DNA of 64,000 nt from Rasiella rasia (GCF_011044175.1 NZ_CP049057.1:62001-126000); one strand, 5' to 3'. Positions 35,932 through 45,412 are shown, counted from the first letter of the stretch. The notes: generated by a model from the letters alone, not told the origin. Numbers and translations: made by a program.

Positions 35932-36696
35932 ATGAGTGAATTAAAAAATAAAATTGCCATTATAACGGGAGCTACTGGAGGTATAGGATTTGCTGTAGCT
36001 GAAAGATTAGGTAAAGATGGATATACCGTAATTTTAAATGGTATAGACGATGCAGAAGGAGCTAAAAGAGTTGAAGAACTCACAGCAAATGGGATTACCG
36101 CCGAGTATTATGGTTTTGACGTTACTAAAGAGGAGGAAGTTTCAGCTAACATTAAAAAAATTGGTGAAAAATACGGTAAAATTGATGTGCTAGTGAATAA
36201 CGCTGGCGGGCTGGGCGGAAGATCAAGATTTGAAGATATGACCACAGATTTTTACAGATTTGTAATGGCGTTAAACCTCGATTCAGTATTTTTTGCTTCA
36301 AGAGCTGCGATTCCTTTTCTAAAAAAGGGAGACCATCCATCAATAATTAATTATACATCTAATGCAGGTTGGACTGCTGGTGGACCAGGAGCTGGTGTTT
36401 ATGGAACTTCTAAAGCTGGAGTTCATGCAATCACCAGAGCATTAGCAAAAGATTTGGCAGAATACGGAATTAGAGCGAATGCAGTATCTCCAGGCACTAT
36501 AGACACTCCGTTTCATGCTCAAATTAAAGCAACAAAGCCAGAAGTTTTTGCGTCATGGGCCAACAATATTATGCTAGGTCGTTTGGGTCAGCCAGAAGAT
36601 GTGGCTTCAGTGGTCTCATTTTTAGCTAGTAAAGATGCGGCATTCCTTACAGCCGAAACCATTCAAGTGGGTGGCGGACAAGCATTGGGAATTTAA
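35932..36696 (+). CDS. SDR-family DEH reductase (KDG-forming)
   Basis: A 254-residue short-chain dehydrogenase. It has the cofactor motif TGATGGIG (12-19), NNAG (89-92), and Ser143, Tyr157 and Lys161 (YGTSK) of the catalytic set. In alginate catabolism an SDR reduces DEH to 2-keto-3-deoxygluconate (KDG). The position between the transporter and KDG kinase supports this role. Whether it prefers NADH or NADPH is not decided here. Confidence 0.82.
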   Translation: MSELKNKIAIITGATGGIGFAVAERLGKDGYTVILNGIDDAEGAKRVEELTANGITAEYYGFDVTKEEEVSANIKKIGEKYGKIDVLVNNAGGLGGRSRFEDMTTDFYRFVMALNLDSVFFASRAAIPFLKKGDHPSIINYTSNAGWTAGGPGAGVYGTSKAGVHAITRALAKDLAEYGIRANAVSPGTIDTPFHAQIKATKPEVFASWANNIMLGRLGQPEDVASVVSFLASKDAAFLTAETIQVGGGQALGI

Positions 36697-36816
36697 AAAT
36701 TAATAATGCAACTGTCGAGTAGTTTTGTTTTTTGCGTATCTTTTTCAAAATTAGATATCAAAAAATTGAAACTACTTGGCTTTTTAATAGGTATATTCAG
36801 AAAATAAATTCAAATA

Positions 36817-37839
36817 ATGAGTAAAGTTGTCACATTTGGAGAAATTATGTTAAGACTCTCTACAGAGCGTCATTTGCGATTTTCTCAAGCAAAAACATTT
36901 GCAGCCTCCTACGGGGGTGGAGAGTTTAATGTAGCAGTATCTCTGGCGAATTACGGAATTCCGGTTGAATTTATTACGAGATTACCAGAAAATGAAATAG
37001 GAGCTTGTGCATTAAAAGAGATGCGCAAATTTAAAGTAGAGTCTGCAAATGTTATATTTGGTGGTGATAGACTGGGCATCTATTACTTTGAAACAGGAGC
37101 AGGAACTCGCAGCAGTAATGTTGTGTATGATAGAGCGCATAGTTCGATGGCCACCATCGAAAAGGGATCAATAGATTGGGAATCGGTCTTTAAAGATGTT
37201 AGTTGGTTTCATTGGAGTGGTATTACACCAGCAATTTCTGAATCTGCCGCCGAAGTATGCTTAGAGGCAGTAAAAGTAGCACATGCTATGGGAATTACTA
37301 TTTCATCCGATTTGAATTATAGATCTAAATTATGGCAATATGGGAAAGAACCTAATCAGGTGATGCCCAAATTACTACAAAATAGCAACATTATATTGGG
37401 AGATATAGATACAGCATTCTTTATGTTAGGTCAGGATAAAGTGAATCCAAACTATCAGAACGAAACATCGCTTCCAGTTTTATACGATAAACTTTATAAA
37501 TTATGCCCTAACTTACAAATAGTCGCTACAACCTTAAGGTATTCTGTTAGTGCCTCTCATCAAAGAATAGGAGGGGTGTTGTACGATGGTAAAACCTTAT
37601 TCAGCGCCGATGTTAAGGAAGTAACACCTGTGGTAGATAGAGTGGGAAGTGGAGATGCCTTTATGGGTGGATTGATTTACGGAATTTTAAGTGATAATTA
37701 TGACAAACAAAAAGCGCTAAACCTCGCTGTAGCCGCATGTTGTCTAAAGCATACCATATCAGGTGATTGTAATTTAATTACCTTAGAGGAAATAGAAAAA
37801 CTACTAAAAGGTGACGCCTTTGGCGAAGTCTCTAGATAA
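36817..37839 (+). CDS. kdgK: 2-keto-3-deoxygluconate kinase
   Basis: A 340-residue PfkB-family sugar kinase. GGGEFNVAVSLANYG (33-47) is the first PfkB signature; DRVGSGDAFMGGL (274-286) is the second, with catalytic base Asp280 and the anion hole. It phosphorylates KDG to KDPG. Its stop is 11 bases before the aldolase ATG. The 120-bp space before it contains a loose inverted repeat (AGTAGTTT/AAACTACT, 36718-36776). Confidence 0.9.
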   Translation: MSKVVTFGEIMLRLSTERHLRFSQAKTFAASYGGGEFNVAVSLANYGIPVEFITRLPENEIGACALKEMRKFKVESANVIFGGDRLGIYYFETGAGTRSSNVVYDRAHSSMATIEKGSIDWESVFKDVSWFHWSGITPAISESAAEVCLEAVKVAHAMGITISSDLNYRSKLWQYGKEPNQVMPKLLQNSNIILGDIDTAFFMLGQDKVNPNYQNETSLPVLYDKLYKLCPNLQIVATTLRYSVSASHQRIGGVLYDGKTLFSADVKEVTPVVDRVGSGDAFMGGLIYGILSDNYDKQKALNLAVAACCLKHTISGDCNLITLEEIEKLLKGDAFGEVSR

Positions 37840-37849
37840 ACTAAATTTA

Positions 37850-38518
37850 ATGGCACAATATTCGAGAATCGAAGTAGCAACTACAATGGCTAAAACCGGG
37901 ATAGTTCCTCTGTTTTACGAAAGTGATTTAGACACATGCAAACAAATACTTGAAGCATTATACAAAGGTGGAGCAAGAGTTTTTGAATTTACAGCCAGAG
38001 GCGATTTTGCAGAAGAAGTATTTGGTGGATTGAATAAGTATGCAATAGCCAATCTACCCGGAATGATTTTGGGCGTTGGTTCTGTAACCGATGCTGGCTC
38101 TGCTTCTAGGTATATGGCATTAGGTGCTAATTTTATTGTCACGCCAGTATTTAGAGAAGATATCGCTGTAGTCTGCAATCGTAGAAAGGTACTTTGGTCT
38201 CCAGGATGCGGTACTTTAACCGAAATTGCGAAGGCTGAAGAATTGGGTTGTGAAATTGTAAAGTTGTTTCCAGGAAGTATCTATGGTCCCGATTTTGTTA
38301 AGGCAATCAAGGGACCTTGTCAATGGACAAGTATTATGCCTACAGGCGGGGTATCTCCAACTAAAGAGAACTTAACCAAATGGTTTAATGCGGGTGTGAC
38401 CTGCGTTGGTATGGGGTCTAAGTTAATTTCTAAAAAGGAAGATGGAACCTACGATTTGCCTCGTATTCAAGAACTGACGAAACTTTCATTAGATATAATT
38501 TCAGAACTGAAAAAATAA
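37850..38518 (+). CDS. eda: KDPG/KHG aldolase
   Basis: The ATG at 37850 gives 222 residues; a longer GTG frame from 37811 would overlap kdgK. It is a class I aldolase: EFTARGDF near residue 47 holds the catalytic glutamate, and Lys138 (GCEIVKLFPGS) forms the Schiff base. TGGV (165-168) binds the phosphate. It splits KDPG into pyruvate and glyceraldehyde-3-phosphate, the last step of alginate catabolism. It ends the operon and is followed by hairpin-rich tandem repeats. Confidence 0.92.
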   Translation: MAQYSRIEVATTMAKTGIVPLFYESDLDTCKQILEALYKGGARVFEFTARGDFAEEVFGGLNKYAIANLPGMILGVGSVTDAGSASRYMALGANFIVTPVFREDIAVVCNRRKVLWSPGCGTLTEIAKAEELGCEIVKLFPGSIYGPDFVKAIKGPCQWTSIMPTGGVSPTKENLTKWFNAGVTCVGMGSKLISKKEDGTYDLPRIQELTKLSLDIISELKK

Positions 38519-38575
38519 CCCGATACCAAGTTTTTATTCTTCATTTGGGTTTTTTAAGTGTTATACCTACCTCAT

Positions 38576-38949
38576 CAGGATTTTCAGAATCCTATAAAAC
38601 CCTCGTGGTAAATCAAAAATGAACGCTTGTCGCGTTTTTGTTTGTGAGTTATAGTTTTTTAGTGCGAAACTTGCCTTACCAGGTTTTTCAGAATCCTATA
38701 AAACCCTCATGGTAAATCAAAAATGAACGCTTGTCGCGTTTTTGTTATTGAGTTATAGCTTTTTAGTGCGAAACTTGCCTTACCAGGATTTTCAGAATCC
38801 TATAAAACCCTCATGGTAAATCAAAAATGAACGCTTATCGCGTTTTTGTTATTGAGTTATAGCTTTTTAGTGCGAAACTTGCCTTATCAGGATTTTCAGA
38901 ATCCTATAAAACCCTCATGGTAAATCAAAAATGAACGCTTATCGCGTTC
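38576..38949. repeat. 104-bp tandem repeat array, about 3.6 copies, with internal hairpins
   Basis: Copies start at 38576, 38680, 38784 and 38888, exactly 104 bp apart; the fourth is cut after about 62 bp. Copies differ by only a few bases. Each has AGGATT-ttcag-AATCCT enclosed by an outer TTACCA/TGGTAA pair, and a second stem GAACGC-ttgtc-GCGTT with a T-run behind. The array fills the space between eda and tRNA-Pro. No open frame spans it. The second hairpin could terminate transcription from eda several times over. Confidence 0.85.
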
Positions 38950-39005
38950 TCATTTTTTAGCTTCATTCACTTACAAAAGTTGCACTTTTGATATTCATGA
39001 AACTA

Positions 39006-39036
39006 AAAAATGAACCAGTAAAACTGATTCATTTTT
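39006..39036 (-). terminator. Terminator downstream of tRNA-Pro
   Basis: AAAAATGAA (39006-39014) pairs with TTCATTTTT (39028-39036) and CAGT with ACTG inside, with one C-A mismatch. On the minus strand the T-run follows, 8 bases after the tRNA 3' end. It may also stop plus-strand transcription from eda. Confidence 0.75.
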
Positions 39037-39040
39037 GGTT

Positions 39041-39118
<78 letters not shown>

Positions 39119-39212
39119 TAGTTTGCTTGCAAAAATAGTTAATTTTTAAGGTGTGGCATGTTGAAATAAAAATTTTTCCATGTCGTAAGTTGTGCCTTGT
39201 ATATTTATGAAT

Positions 39213-39232
39213 AATACGTAGATATACGTATT
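39213..39232. promoter_or_regulatory. Inverted repeat upstream of the metalloprotease gene
   Basis: AATACGTA-GATA-TACGTATT is a perfect 8-bp inverted repeat with a 4-base centre, 92 bases before the protease ATG. It may be an operator, but no matching site or regulator is visible nearby. Confidence 0.35.
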
Positions 39233-39323
39233 TCATGGTATAAATTTATTAATTACATTGCAGAAACTTCAACTATAAGAAGTTAACAACCAACAGTATA
39301 ACTAACTAACCAAAGAACCAATT

Positions 39324-42300
39324 ATGAAAAAAATTATCATTGCATTGCTATGCTTGGCGATGCCATTTATGGTATTTGCCCAAAATGCTAGTTACGACAT
39401 GTTCGATTATGTAAATAGTCGAAAAGGAAAAGCAACCACATTTGCATCCTTTCAATTATTTAATCAAAACTCTGCTAATAGAAGTACTGCTTATGCAAAT
39501 GCAGTTGAAGATGGTGTTGTTTTAGATTTTAATGCCTCAACCATACAGGCGATTTATGAAGACAATCCGAGAACGATGAATATCTCAGTTCCATTAAAAA
39601 GTGATGGAAGTACAGTTCAGCTAGAACTTGTACAAAAAGATATTTTTTCTGACGATTTTAGAGTCAGAACCAGTGACGGTCGAGATATTACCAATGAAAT
39701 AGATAGAGGTAAGCATTTCCGGGGAATAATTGCTGGTGATGCTAACTCATTAGTGTCTATCAGTATTTTTAGAAATGAAATTATCGGTTTTGTTGCTAAT
39801 AATGAAGGCAATTTTGTCATTGGAAAAATTAAGGGACAAACTAGCCAGCATATTATTTATAACGATCGTAATTTAATGATTACGAACGAATTTAATTGTA
39901 CCACCGAAGATGATGGAGTAGGATATACCATGGAAGAACTGACACCACAAGCTGCTAACAGAGATGCTGGTGACTGTGTAAATATTTATATTGAAGCCGG
40001 GCAATCGGTTTATAATGCTTTTGGAGGGAACCTAACCAACACCATGAACTTTTTAAATGGTGTATTTGCACAAAGTTATGTACTGTATGCTAACGATGGA
40101 ATGGCTTTACAAACTTCAGACATGCTCATCTGGACAACCCCAGACCCTTACAGTGGGCCATCGGCAGCAAACTATAGAGCACAGTTTCAATCGAATACGG
40201 GGCCAGGCGCTTTTAATGGAGATTTAGGTCATTTAGTAGAAGTAGATAATGTAGGAGGACAAGCTGCTGGATTTAGTGGTTTGTGTAATGCAAATACAGA
40301 CGAAAGTTTATGCTTTAGCGGGTTCTCTAGTACCAATTACAATAATGTCCCAACTTATTCTTTTAATGTAACCATTATCACTCATGAAATGGGGCATTTA
40401 ATGGGATCCAGACATACACATGCATGTGTTTGGAACGGAAACAGTACCGCTATCGATGGCTGTGCTGGTTTTACAGAAGGTACGTGTGCTATACCCCCTT
40501 CGGCCAATCCAGGAACGATTATGAGCTATTGCACTCCAAATATTAGTTTTACGGAAGGGTTTCACCCTCAGCCCACTGCGGTAATGCAAAATAATGTGAA
40601 TGCTATTGGAAATTGCTTAACAACGTGTGCTGCACCAGCAACAAACGATTTTTGTGCCGATGCCGCTACCATAAATTATGGCGATACATTCTCAGGTTCC
40701 ACTACTATGGCTACATTTGATAATGTTGGATTTTGTGGAACTTCCAATACCGCTCCAGGGGTTTGGTACACATTTGTAGGAAATGGAAATTTTACAAGAT
40801 TAACAACCTGTAATCAAGCAAATTATGATACAAAAATTTCAGTATTTACAGGCAGTTGTGGAGCGCTGGTTTGTGAAACAGGGGTTGATGATGCAGCAGG
40901 TTGTGCAGGTTTTACTACAGAATTGGATTTTTGTACCACAAATGGGACCACGTATTTAGTGTTAATTCATGGTTTTTCAAATGCTATTGGCGATTTCGAC
41001 CTGAGTCTAGTTGATCTTGGGAATACCGCTCCTGTAATCACGTGTCCGGCAGACATTACCATGAACAACGATCCGGGAGATTGTGGTGCAATTGTTAATT
41101 TTTCAGCAACAGCAACCGATGATTGCGGGTCTACTATTACGTATTCTCAGGATTCAGGAACTGTTTTCCCAGTGGGAACTACTGTAGTAACCGCTACAGC
41201 AACCGATGGAGCTGGATTAACAGATTCATGTACTTTTAATGTAACGATAAATGATACAGAAAGCCCAACAGCAGTGTGTCAGGATATCACAATCCAGCTA
41301 GATGCTAACGGCGATGCAAGTATCGTAGCTGCCGATGTAGACGGAGGTTCTACCGATGCCTGCGGAATAGCGTCTATTGCAGTCGATATAGATACCTTCG
41401 ATTGTTCTAATGTTGGACCAAACAATGTAACACTAACGGTAACCGATGTAAACGGAAATACAAGCTCTTGTGTAGCTGTAGTAACCGTAGAAGACAACAT
41501 AGCACCAATGATTTTCTGTCCAGCAGATATAGTTGCTCCTACTAACAATGGTGAATGTGGCGCTACCGTTACCTTCCCACTTCCTGTAGGAACCGATAAC
41601 TGTGGTATCGACTTTGTTGTTCAACAAGCAGGTATTGCTAGTGGTGAAATATTCCCGATAGGGGTTACCACGAACCAGTTTATCGTAGTAGATGTTAACG
41701 GAAACACAGCTACGTGTAGCTTTACGGTAACAGTAACAGACGATGATCCACCAATGGCGGTTTGTCAAGATATTACAGTGATGCTAGATGCTACAGGAAA
41801 TGCTACCATTGTAGCCGCCGATGTAGATGGAGGTTCTACCGATAACTGTGCAATTACAAGCTTGAGTATCGATATAGACAGCTTTACCTGTGCAGACCTT
41901 GGTGACAATATTGTAACCCTTACCGCTACAGATGCAGGAGGATTAAGCAGCAGCTGTACAGCCATAGTAACTGTAGAGAATGGTGTTATGCCAAATGCAG
42001 TCTGCCAAGACGCTAGCGTGCAGTTAGATGCACTAGGAATGGTTAGTATTATAGATGCATCCATCTTCGATGGAGGGTCTACAGACGCTTGTGGGGGCAC
42101 GAACCTTACTTTTAGTGTGTCTCCAGACACATTTACTTGTGCAGACGTAGGAGACAACACGGTAACCATAACAGTTACAGACGATGGTGGTAATACTTCA
42201 ACATGTACAGCAACGCTAACAGTAGAAGATGTAATGGCTCCAACAGTTAGTTGTATGGATCTTACCGTATCACTCGATGCAAATGGAGAGGCGAGTATAG

Positions 42301-43004
42301 ACTCAGCAGACCTTGTGGTGATGAGCGACGATATCTGTGGTATTGCTCAAACCTCTGCAGACATAACAGATTTTAACTGTGATGATGTTGGAACACCAGT
42401 TGTGGTAACGGTAACAGTAGAAGACCCTTCAGGGAACACTGCCACATGTACCGCAACAGTAACAGTTCTTGATGAAATAGCTCCAGAATTAGATTGTCCT
42501 GTAGACTTTACAGTACAAACTATAGAAGGAACTCAGTATGAAGTAGAAAACTTTATCACATCAGGAGCGGTAACTGCTACAGATAATTGTACAGACCCTG
42601 TCAATGTTGTAAGTCAATCACCAGCAGTTGGTGACTTGTTAGACCCAGGTGTGTATCCGGTGACTATTACCGTATCTGATGCTTCAGGTAATGAGGCAGA
42701 CTGTACTTTCAATCTTACTGTAGAAGCCGTACTAGGAATAGGTGATAATAGCTTTGATATTTCAAGCGTAAGCATGTATCCAAACCCTGCTACAGACTTC
42801 GTTATGTTGAGCAATCCGCAACATATTCCGTTACAAGACGTGCGTATTTACGATGTAACAGGACGTTTGATAAAGACGATAGATGCAAGAGAGACGCTTT
42901 CAGAAATGAGTATAGATATTTCAGAATTAGCAAGTGCCACCTATTTGTTCTTAGTGAATACAGAAAACGGAGAACAACTAACGCATCAGATTGTAAAAGA
43001 GTAA
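39324..43004 (+). CDS. T9SS-secreted reprolysin-like metalloprotease with HYR repeats
   Basis: A 1226-residue exported protein (signal ending FMVFAQ). Residues about 20-200 look like a propeptide. The zinc site is HEMGHLMGSRH (His354, His358, His364) with a Met-turn at IMSYC, as in M12B/reprolysin-type enzymes. After a CUB-like stretch (TNDFCADAATINYGDTF), HYR-type modules and four related 75-residue modules beginning VCQD or SCMD (for instance LDANGDASIVAADVDGGSTD) run from about 570 to 1140. SMYPNPATDF marks the T9SS sorting domain at the end. It is likely a surface or released protease. Confidence 0.88.
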   Translation: MKKIIIALLCLAMPFMVFAQNASYDMFDYVNSRKGKATTFASFQLFNQNSANRSTAYANAVEDGVVLDFNASTIQAIYEDNPRTMNISVPLKSDGSTVQLELVQKDIFSDDFRVRTSDGRDITNEIDRGKHFRGIIAGDANSLVSISIFRNEIIGFVANNEGNFVIGKIKGQTSQHIIYNDRNLMITNEFNCTTEDDGVGYTMEELTPQAANRDAGDCVNIYIEAGQSVYNAFGGNLTNTMNFLNGVFAQSYVLYANDGMALQTSDMLIWTTPDPYSGPSAANYRAQFQSNTGPGAFNGDLGHLVEVDNVGGQAAGFSGLCNANTDESLCFSGFSSTNYNNVPTYSFNVTIITHEMGHLMGSRHTHACVWNGNSTAIDGCAGFTEGTCAIPPSANPGTIMSYCTPNISFTEGFHPQPTAVMQNNVNAIGNCLTTCAAPATNDFCADAATINYGDTFSGSTTMATFDNVGFCGTSNTAPGVWYTFVGNGNFTRLTTCNQANYDTKISVFTGSCGALVCETGVDDAAGCAGFTTELDFCTTNGTTYLVLIHGFSNAIGDFDLSLVDLGNTAPVITCPADITMNNDPGDCGAIVNFSATATDDCGSTITYSQDSGTVFPVGTTVVTATATDGAGLTDSCTFNVTINDTESPTAVCQDITIQLDANGDASIVAADVDGGSTDACGIASIAVDIDTFDCSNVGPNNVTLTVTDVNGNTSSCVAVVTVEDNIAPMIFCPADIVAPTNNGECGATVTFPLPVGTDNCGIDFVVQQAGIASGEIFPIGVTTNQFIVVDVNGNTATCSFTVTVTDDDPPMAVCQDITVMLDATGNATIVAADVDGGSTDNCAITSLSIDIDSFTCADLGDNIVTLTATDAGGLSSSCTAIVTVENGVMPNAVCQDASVQLDALGMVSIIDASIFDGGSTDACGGTNLTFSVSPDTFTCADVGDNTVTITVTDDGGNTSTCTATLTVEDVMAPTVSCMDLTVSLDANGEASIDSADLVVMSDDICGIAQTSADITDFNCDDVGTPVVVTVTVEDPSGNTATCTATVTVLDEIAPELDCPVDFTVQTIEGTQYEVENFITSGAVTATDNCTDPVNVVSQSPAVGDLLDPGVYPVTITVSDASGNEADCTFNLTVEAVLGIGDNSFDISSVSMYPNPATDFVMLSNPQHIPLQDVRIYDVTGRLIKTIDARETLSEMSIDISELASATYLFLVNTENGEQLTHQIVKE

Positions 43005-43034
43005 TTTCATAATTAATTTTAGATAGTTAGAGAA

Positions 43035-43065
43035 GCCTTCTTCGAGAAATCGGAGGAGGTTTTTC
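43035..43065 (+). terminator. Terminator after the metalloprotease gene
   Basis: CCTTCTTCGA pairs with TCGGAGGAGG (with G-U pairs) around GAAA-type loop bases, followed by TTTTTC. It lies about 30 bases after the stop. I see nothing else in the 264-bp space to 43268. Confidence 0.75.
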
Positions 43066-43268
43066 TATTTTATGCATGACGATATATACTATATATTGTC
43101 TTGCTTTGCATGAAAAAAATGGAAGATTATTGTACGCTAAAGTTTAATTGAGCAATGATGCTGTAGTATTTCAAAACAATTATGGGCATCAAATGTAATG
43201 AGCAATTTTCAAACTAAATTTTTTTAAACCAATGTTACGTAGTAAGTTAGCACTTTAAAGTTGTTTTC

Positions 43269-43784
43269 ATGAAATATTTTAAATTAGCTTTTTGTTTACT
43301 ATGCGTGCTGGTTTTTGGTTGCAAAAATGATCATACAGCTGATACGCCCGAACTTCAAGAAGAAACAACCACAACATTTAGTAGTTTAAACAGCTTAGAT
43401 TGGCTAATAGGCGAGTGGGTAAACGAGACGGAAGAAGAATTCTCCAAAGAATCTTGGAAACGTTTGAACGATAGTACCCTAACCGGTTTTAGTTATACTA
43501 AAGTTGCACAAGATACTGTGTTTGCTGAAACGTTAAAGCTTCAACAAATAGAACAAAAAGTCAACTTAGAAGTAGTAGCATTTGGACAAAATAATGACGC
43601 TCCTGTTAATTTCACGCTAGTTTCTGGTAACCGTGGTACATATACTTTTGAAAATCTGGCCCACGATTTTCCACAACGTATTATTTACACACAACCAACG
43701 CCTGACGTTATTCATGCATGGATTGAGGGCGAAGTAGATGGTGTCTTAAAGAAAATTGATTTTCACTTTAATAGAAAAAAATAA
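43269..43784 (+). CDS. DUF6265-type lipoprotein
   Basis: A 171-residue lipoprotein (lipobox LVFGC, Cys18). The mature part begins LNSLDWLIGEWVNETEEEF, the hallmark of DUF6265 proteins (a lipocalin-like beta-barrel), and ENLAHDFPQRIIYTQ is the second typical motif. Members are common in flavobacteria and have no established function. Stands alone. Confidence 0.75.
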   Translation: MKYFKLAFCLLCVLVFGCKNDHTADTPELQEETTTTFSSLNSLDWLIGEWVNETEEEFSKESWKRLNDSTLTGFSYTKVAQDTVFAETLKLQQIEQKVNLEVVAFGQNNDAPVNFTLVSGNRGTYTFENLAHDFPQRIIYTQPTPDVIHAWIEGEVDGVLKKIDFHFNRKK

Positions 43785-43870
43785 TTGTTTAGTTCTATTT
43801 CAGTAATCATTATGGACCGCCAAATGTCCCATCAGTTAACTATTTTTGTGTAAAATCATAAAAGTTCGAT

Positions 43871-44320
43871 TTGAAAAAAGACTGCCTTTATATTTTTATT
43901 CAATTTTCATTGTTTGCCATTTATTTTATAGATTGGGGATGGCTTTCATTATCGCTACCACAATGGATAATTTATCCTTCACTTGCAGGAACGTTTTTGG
44001 GTGTGGTCACCGTTATTTTGGGCATAATTAACTTGAATGAGAACATATCACCGTTTCCAAGTCCGAAAAATAATTCAGTATTAATTTCAACTGGGATTTA
44101 TAAATATATTAGACACCCAATCTATTCTGGTATTTTGGTGGGCCTAATGGGGTATGCATTCTATTCATTTTCATTGTTTAAGTTACTTGTAGTTTTATTA
44201 TTAGGTCTAGTTTTCTATTTCAAATCATCTTTTGAAGAGAAACTTCTAGTAAAGCGATATGAAGCGTACTCAGAATACAAGAAAAGAACTGGAAGGTTTT
44301 TTCCGAAACTACAATTATAA
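43871..44320 (+). CDS. ICMT/PEMT-type membrane methyltransferase
   Basis: A 149-residue protein with four membrane spans. The motif LISTGIYKYIRHPIYSGILVGLMGYA (about 72-97) is typical of isoprenylcysteine carboxyl methyltransferase and phospholipid methyltransferase relatives; EEKLLVKRYEAYSEYKKRTGRFFP is the usual C-terminal SAM-site segment. No in-frame ATG precedes the conserved core, so a TTG start at 43871 is the likely start (MKKDCLY). The substrate is unknown. Confidence 0.75.
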   Translation: MKKDCLYIFIQFSLFAIYFIDWGWLSLSLPQWIIYPSLAGTFLGVVTVILGIINLNENISPFPSPKNNSVLISTGIYKYIRHPIYSGILVGLMGYAFYSFSLFKLLVVLLLGLVFYFKSSFEEKLLVKRYEAYSEYKKRTGRFFPKLQL

Positions 44321-44422
44321 GCTTCCTTAATAAGTCGATTACATTTCTTAATAACTTTACCTGCTAGGTTTACATCAATCTTACTATTTTTACATTCTGA
44401 AATTTTCAAAGAAACACACACT

Positions 44423-45391
44423 ATGAGTGATACAATAGAAAGAATTAAATGTTTAATTATTGGTTCAGGCCCAGCGGGTTACACAGCGGCTATTTATGCG
44501 GCTAGAGCCGATTTAAAACCTGTTATGTACACGGGGATGGAGCCTGGTGGACAATTAACTACTACTACCGAAGTAGATAACTTCCCCGGCTATCCAGAAG
44601 GTATCGACGGACCAACAATGATGGTGCAACTGCAACAACAAGCAGAGCGCTTTGGTACTCAAGTACGTATTGGTATGGTAACGGCGGTAGAATTTAGCAA
44701 AGAAGTTGGTGGTATTCATAAGGTTACCGTAGACAACTCAACTCAATTAGAAGCCGAAGCTGTTATTATTTCTACAGGAGCCACAGCTAAGTATTTAGGA
44801 TTACCAAGCGAACAAAAGTTGCGCGGTGGTGGTGTTTCTGCCTGTGCAGTCTGTGATGGTTTTTTCTATAAAGGACAAGATGTAGCGATTGTAGGTGCAG
44901 GGGATACTGCAGCAGAAGAAGCAACATATTTAGCCAATATTTGTAATAAAGTTACAATGTTGGTGCGTAAAGATTATATGAAAGCCTCTAAAGCAATGCA
45001 ACATCGTGTAACAGCTACAAAAAACATTGAAGTTCGTTATAATACGGAAGTAGATGAAGTACTAGGAGACATGGTAGTTGAAGGCCTTAGAATGCGAAAT
45101 AACCAAACTGGCGAAAAAGAAGACATCGCAATTACTGGTCTTTTTATTGCTATCGGGCATAAGCCAAATACTGATATCTTTAAAGGTCAGTTAGATATGG
45201 ACGATACTGGTTACCTAATTACCAAAGGAAAATCTACAAAGACCAATATGCCTGGGGTTTTTGCTAGTGGCGACGTTCAAGATAAAGAATATCGTCAGGC
45301 GGTAACTGCAGCTGGTACAGGTTGTATGGCTGCACTAGATGCAGAAAGGTATTTAGCAACTGTAGAAAGCGAAGAAGAAGTAGAGGCATAA
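44423..45391 (+). CDS. trxB: Thioredoxin reductase
   Basis: A 322-residue FAD and NADPH enzyme that reduces thioredoxin. GSGPAGYTAAIYAARA is the FAD-binding start, CAVC (Cys141, Cys144) the redox pair, GAGDTAAEEATYLA the NADPH site, and FASGDVQDKEYRQAVTAAGTG the second FAD motif. All agree with bacterial TrxB. It is followed by a strong terminator and so is probably monocistronic. Confidence 0.95.
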   Translation: MSDTIERIKCLIIGSGPAGYTAAIYAARADLKPVMYTGMEPGGQLTTTTEVDNFPGYPEGIDGPTMMVQLQQQAERFGTQVRIGMVTAVEFSKEVGGIHKVTVDNSTQLEAEAVIISTGATAKYLGLPSEQKLRGGGVSACAVCDGFFYKGQDVAIVGAGDTAAEEATYLANICNKVTMLVRKDYMKASKAMQHRVTATKNIEVRYNTEVDEVLGDMVVEGLRMRNNQTGEKEDIAITGLFIAIGHKPNTDIFKGQLDMDDTGYLITKGKSTKTNMPGVFASGDVQDKEYRQAVTAAGTGCMAALDAERYLATVESEEEVEA

Positions 45392-45412
45392 ATACACCAA
45401 AAGAAGATCAAG

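Noticed and set aside
37811-37849. Longer GTG start of eda
   Set aside because: It would overlap kdgK and lacks the family's start; the ATG at 37850 gives the standard aldolase length.
38576-38949. CRISPR array
   Set aside because: The period is 104 bp with no unique spacers between short repeats and no cas genes nearby; it is a plain tandem repeat.
41765-42169. Minus-strand frames within the metalloprotease gene
   Set aside because: Long antisense frames arise from the repetitive, Thr/Val-rich coding sequence; none has a domain or a start signal.
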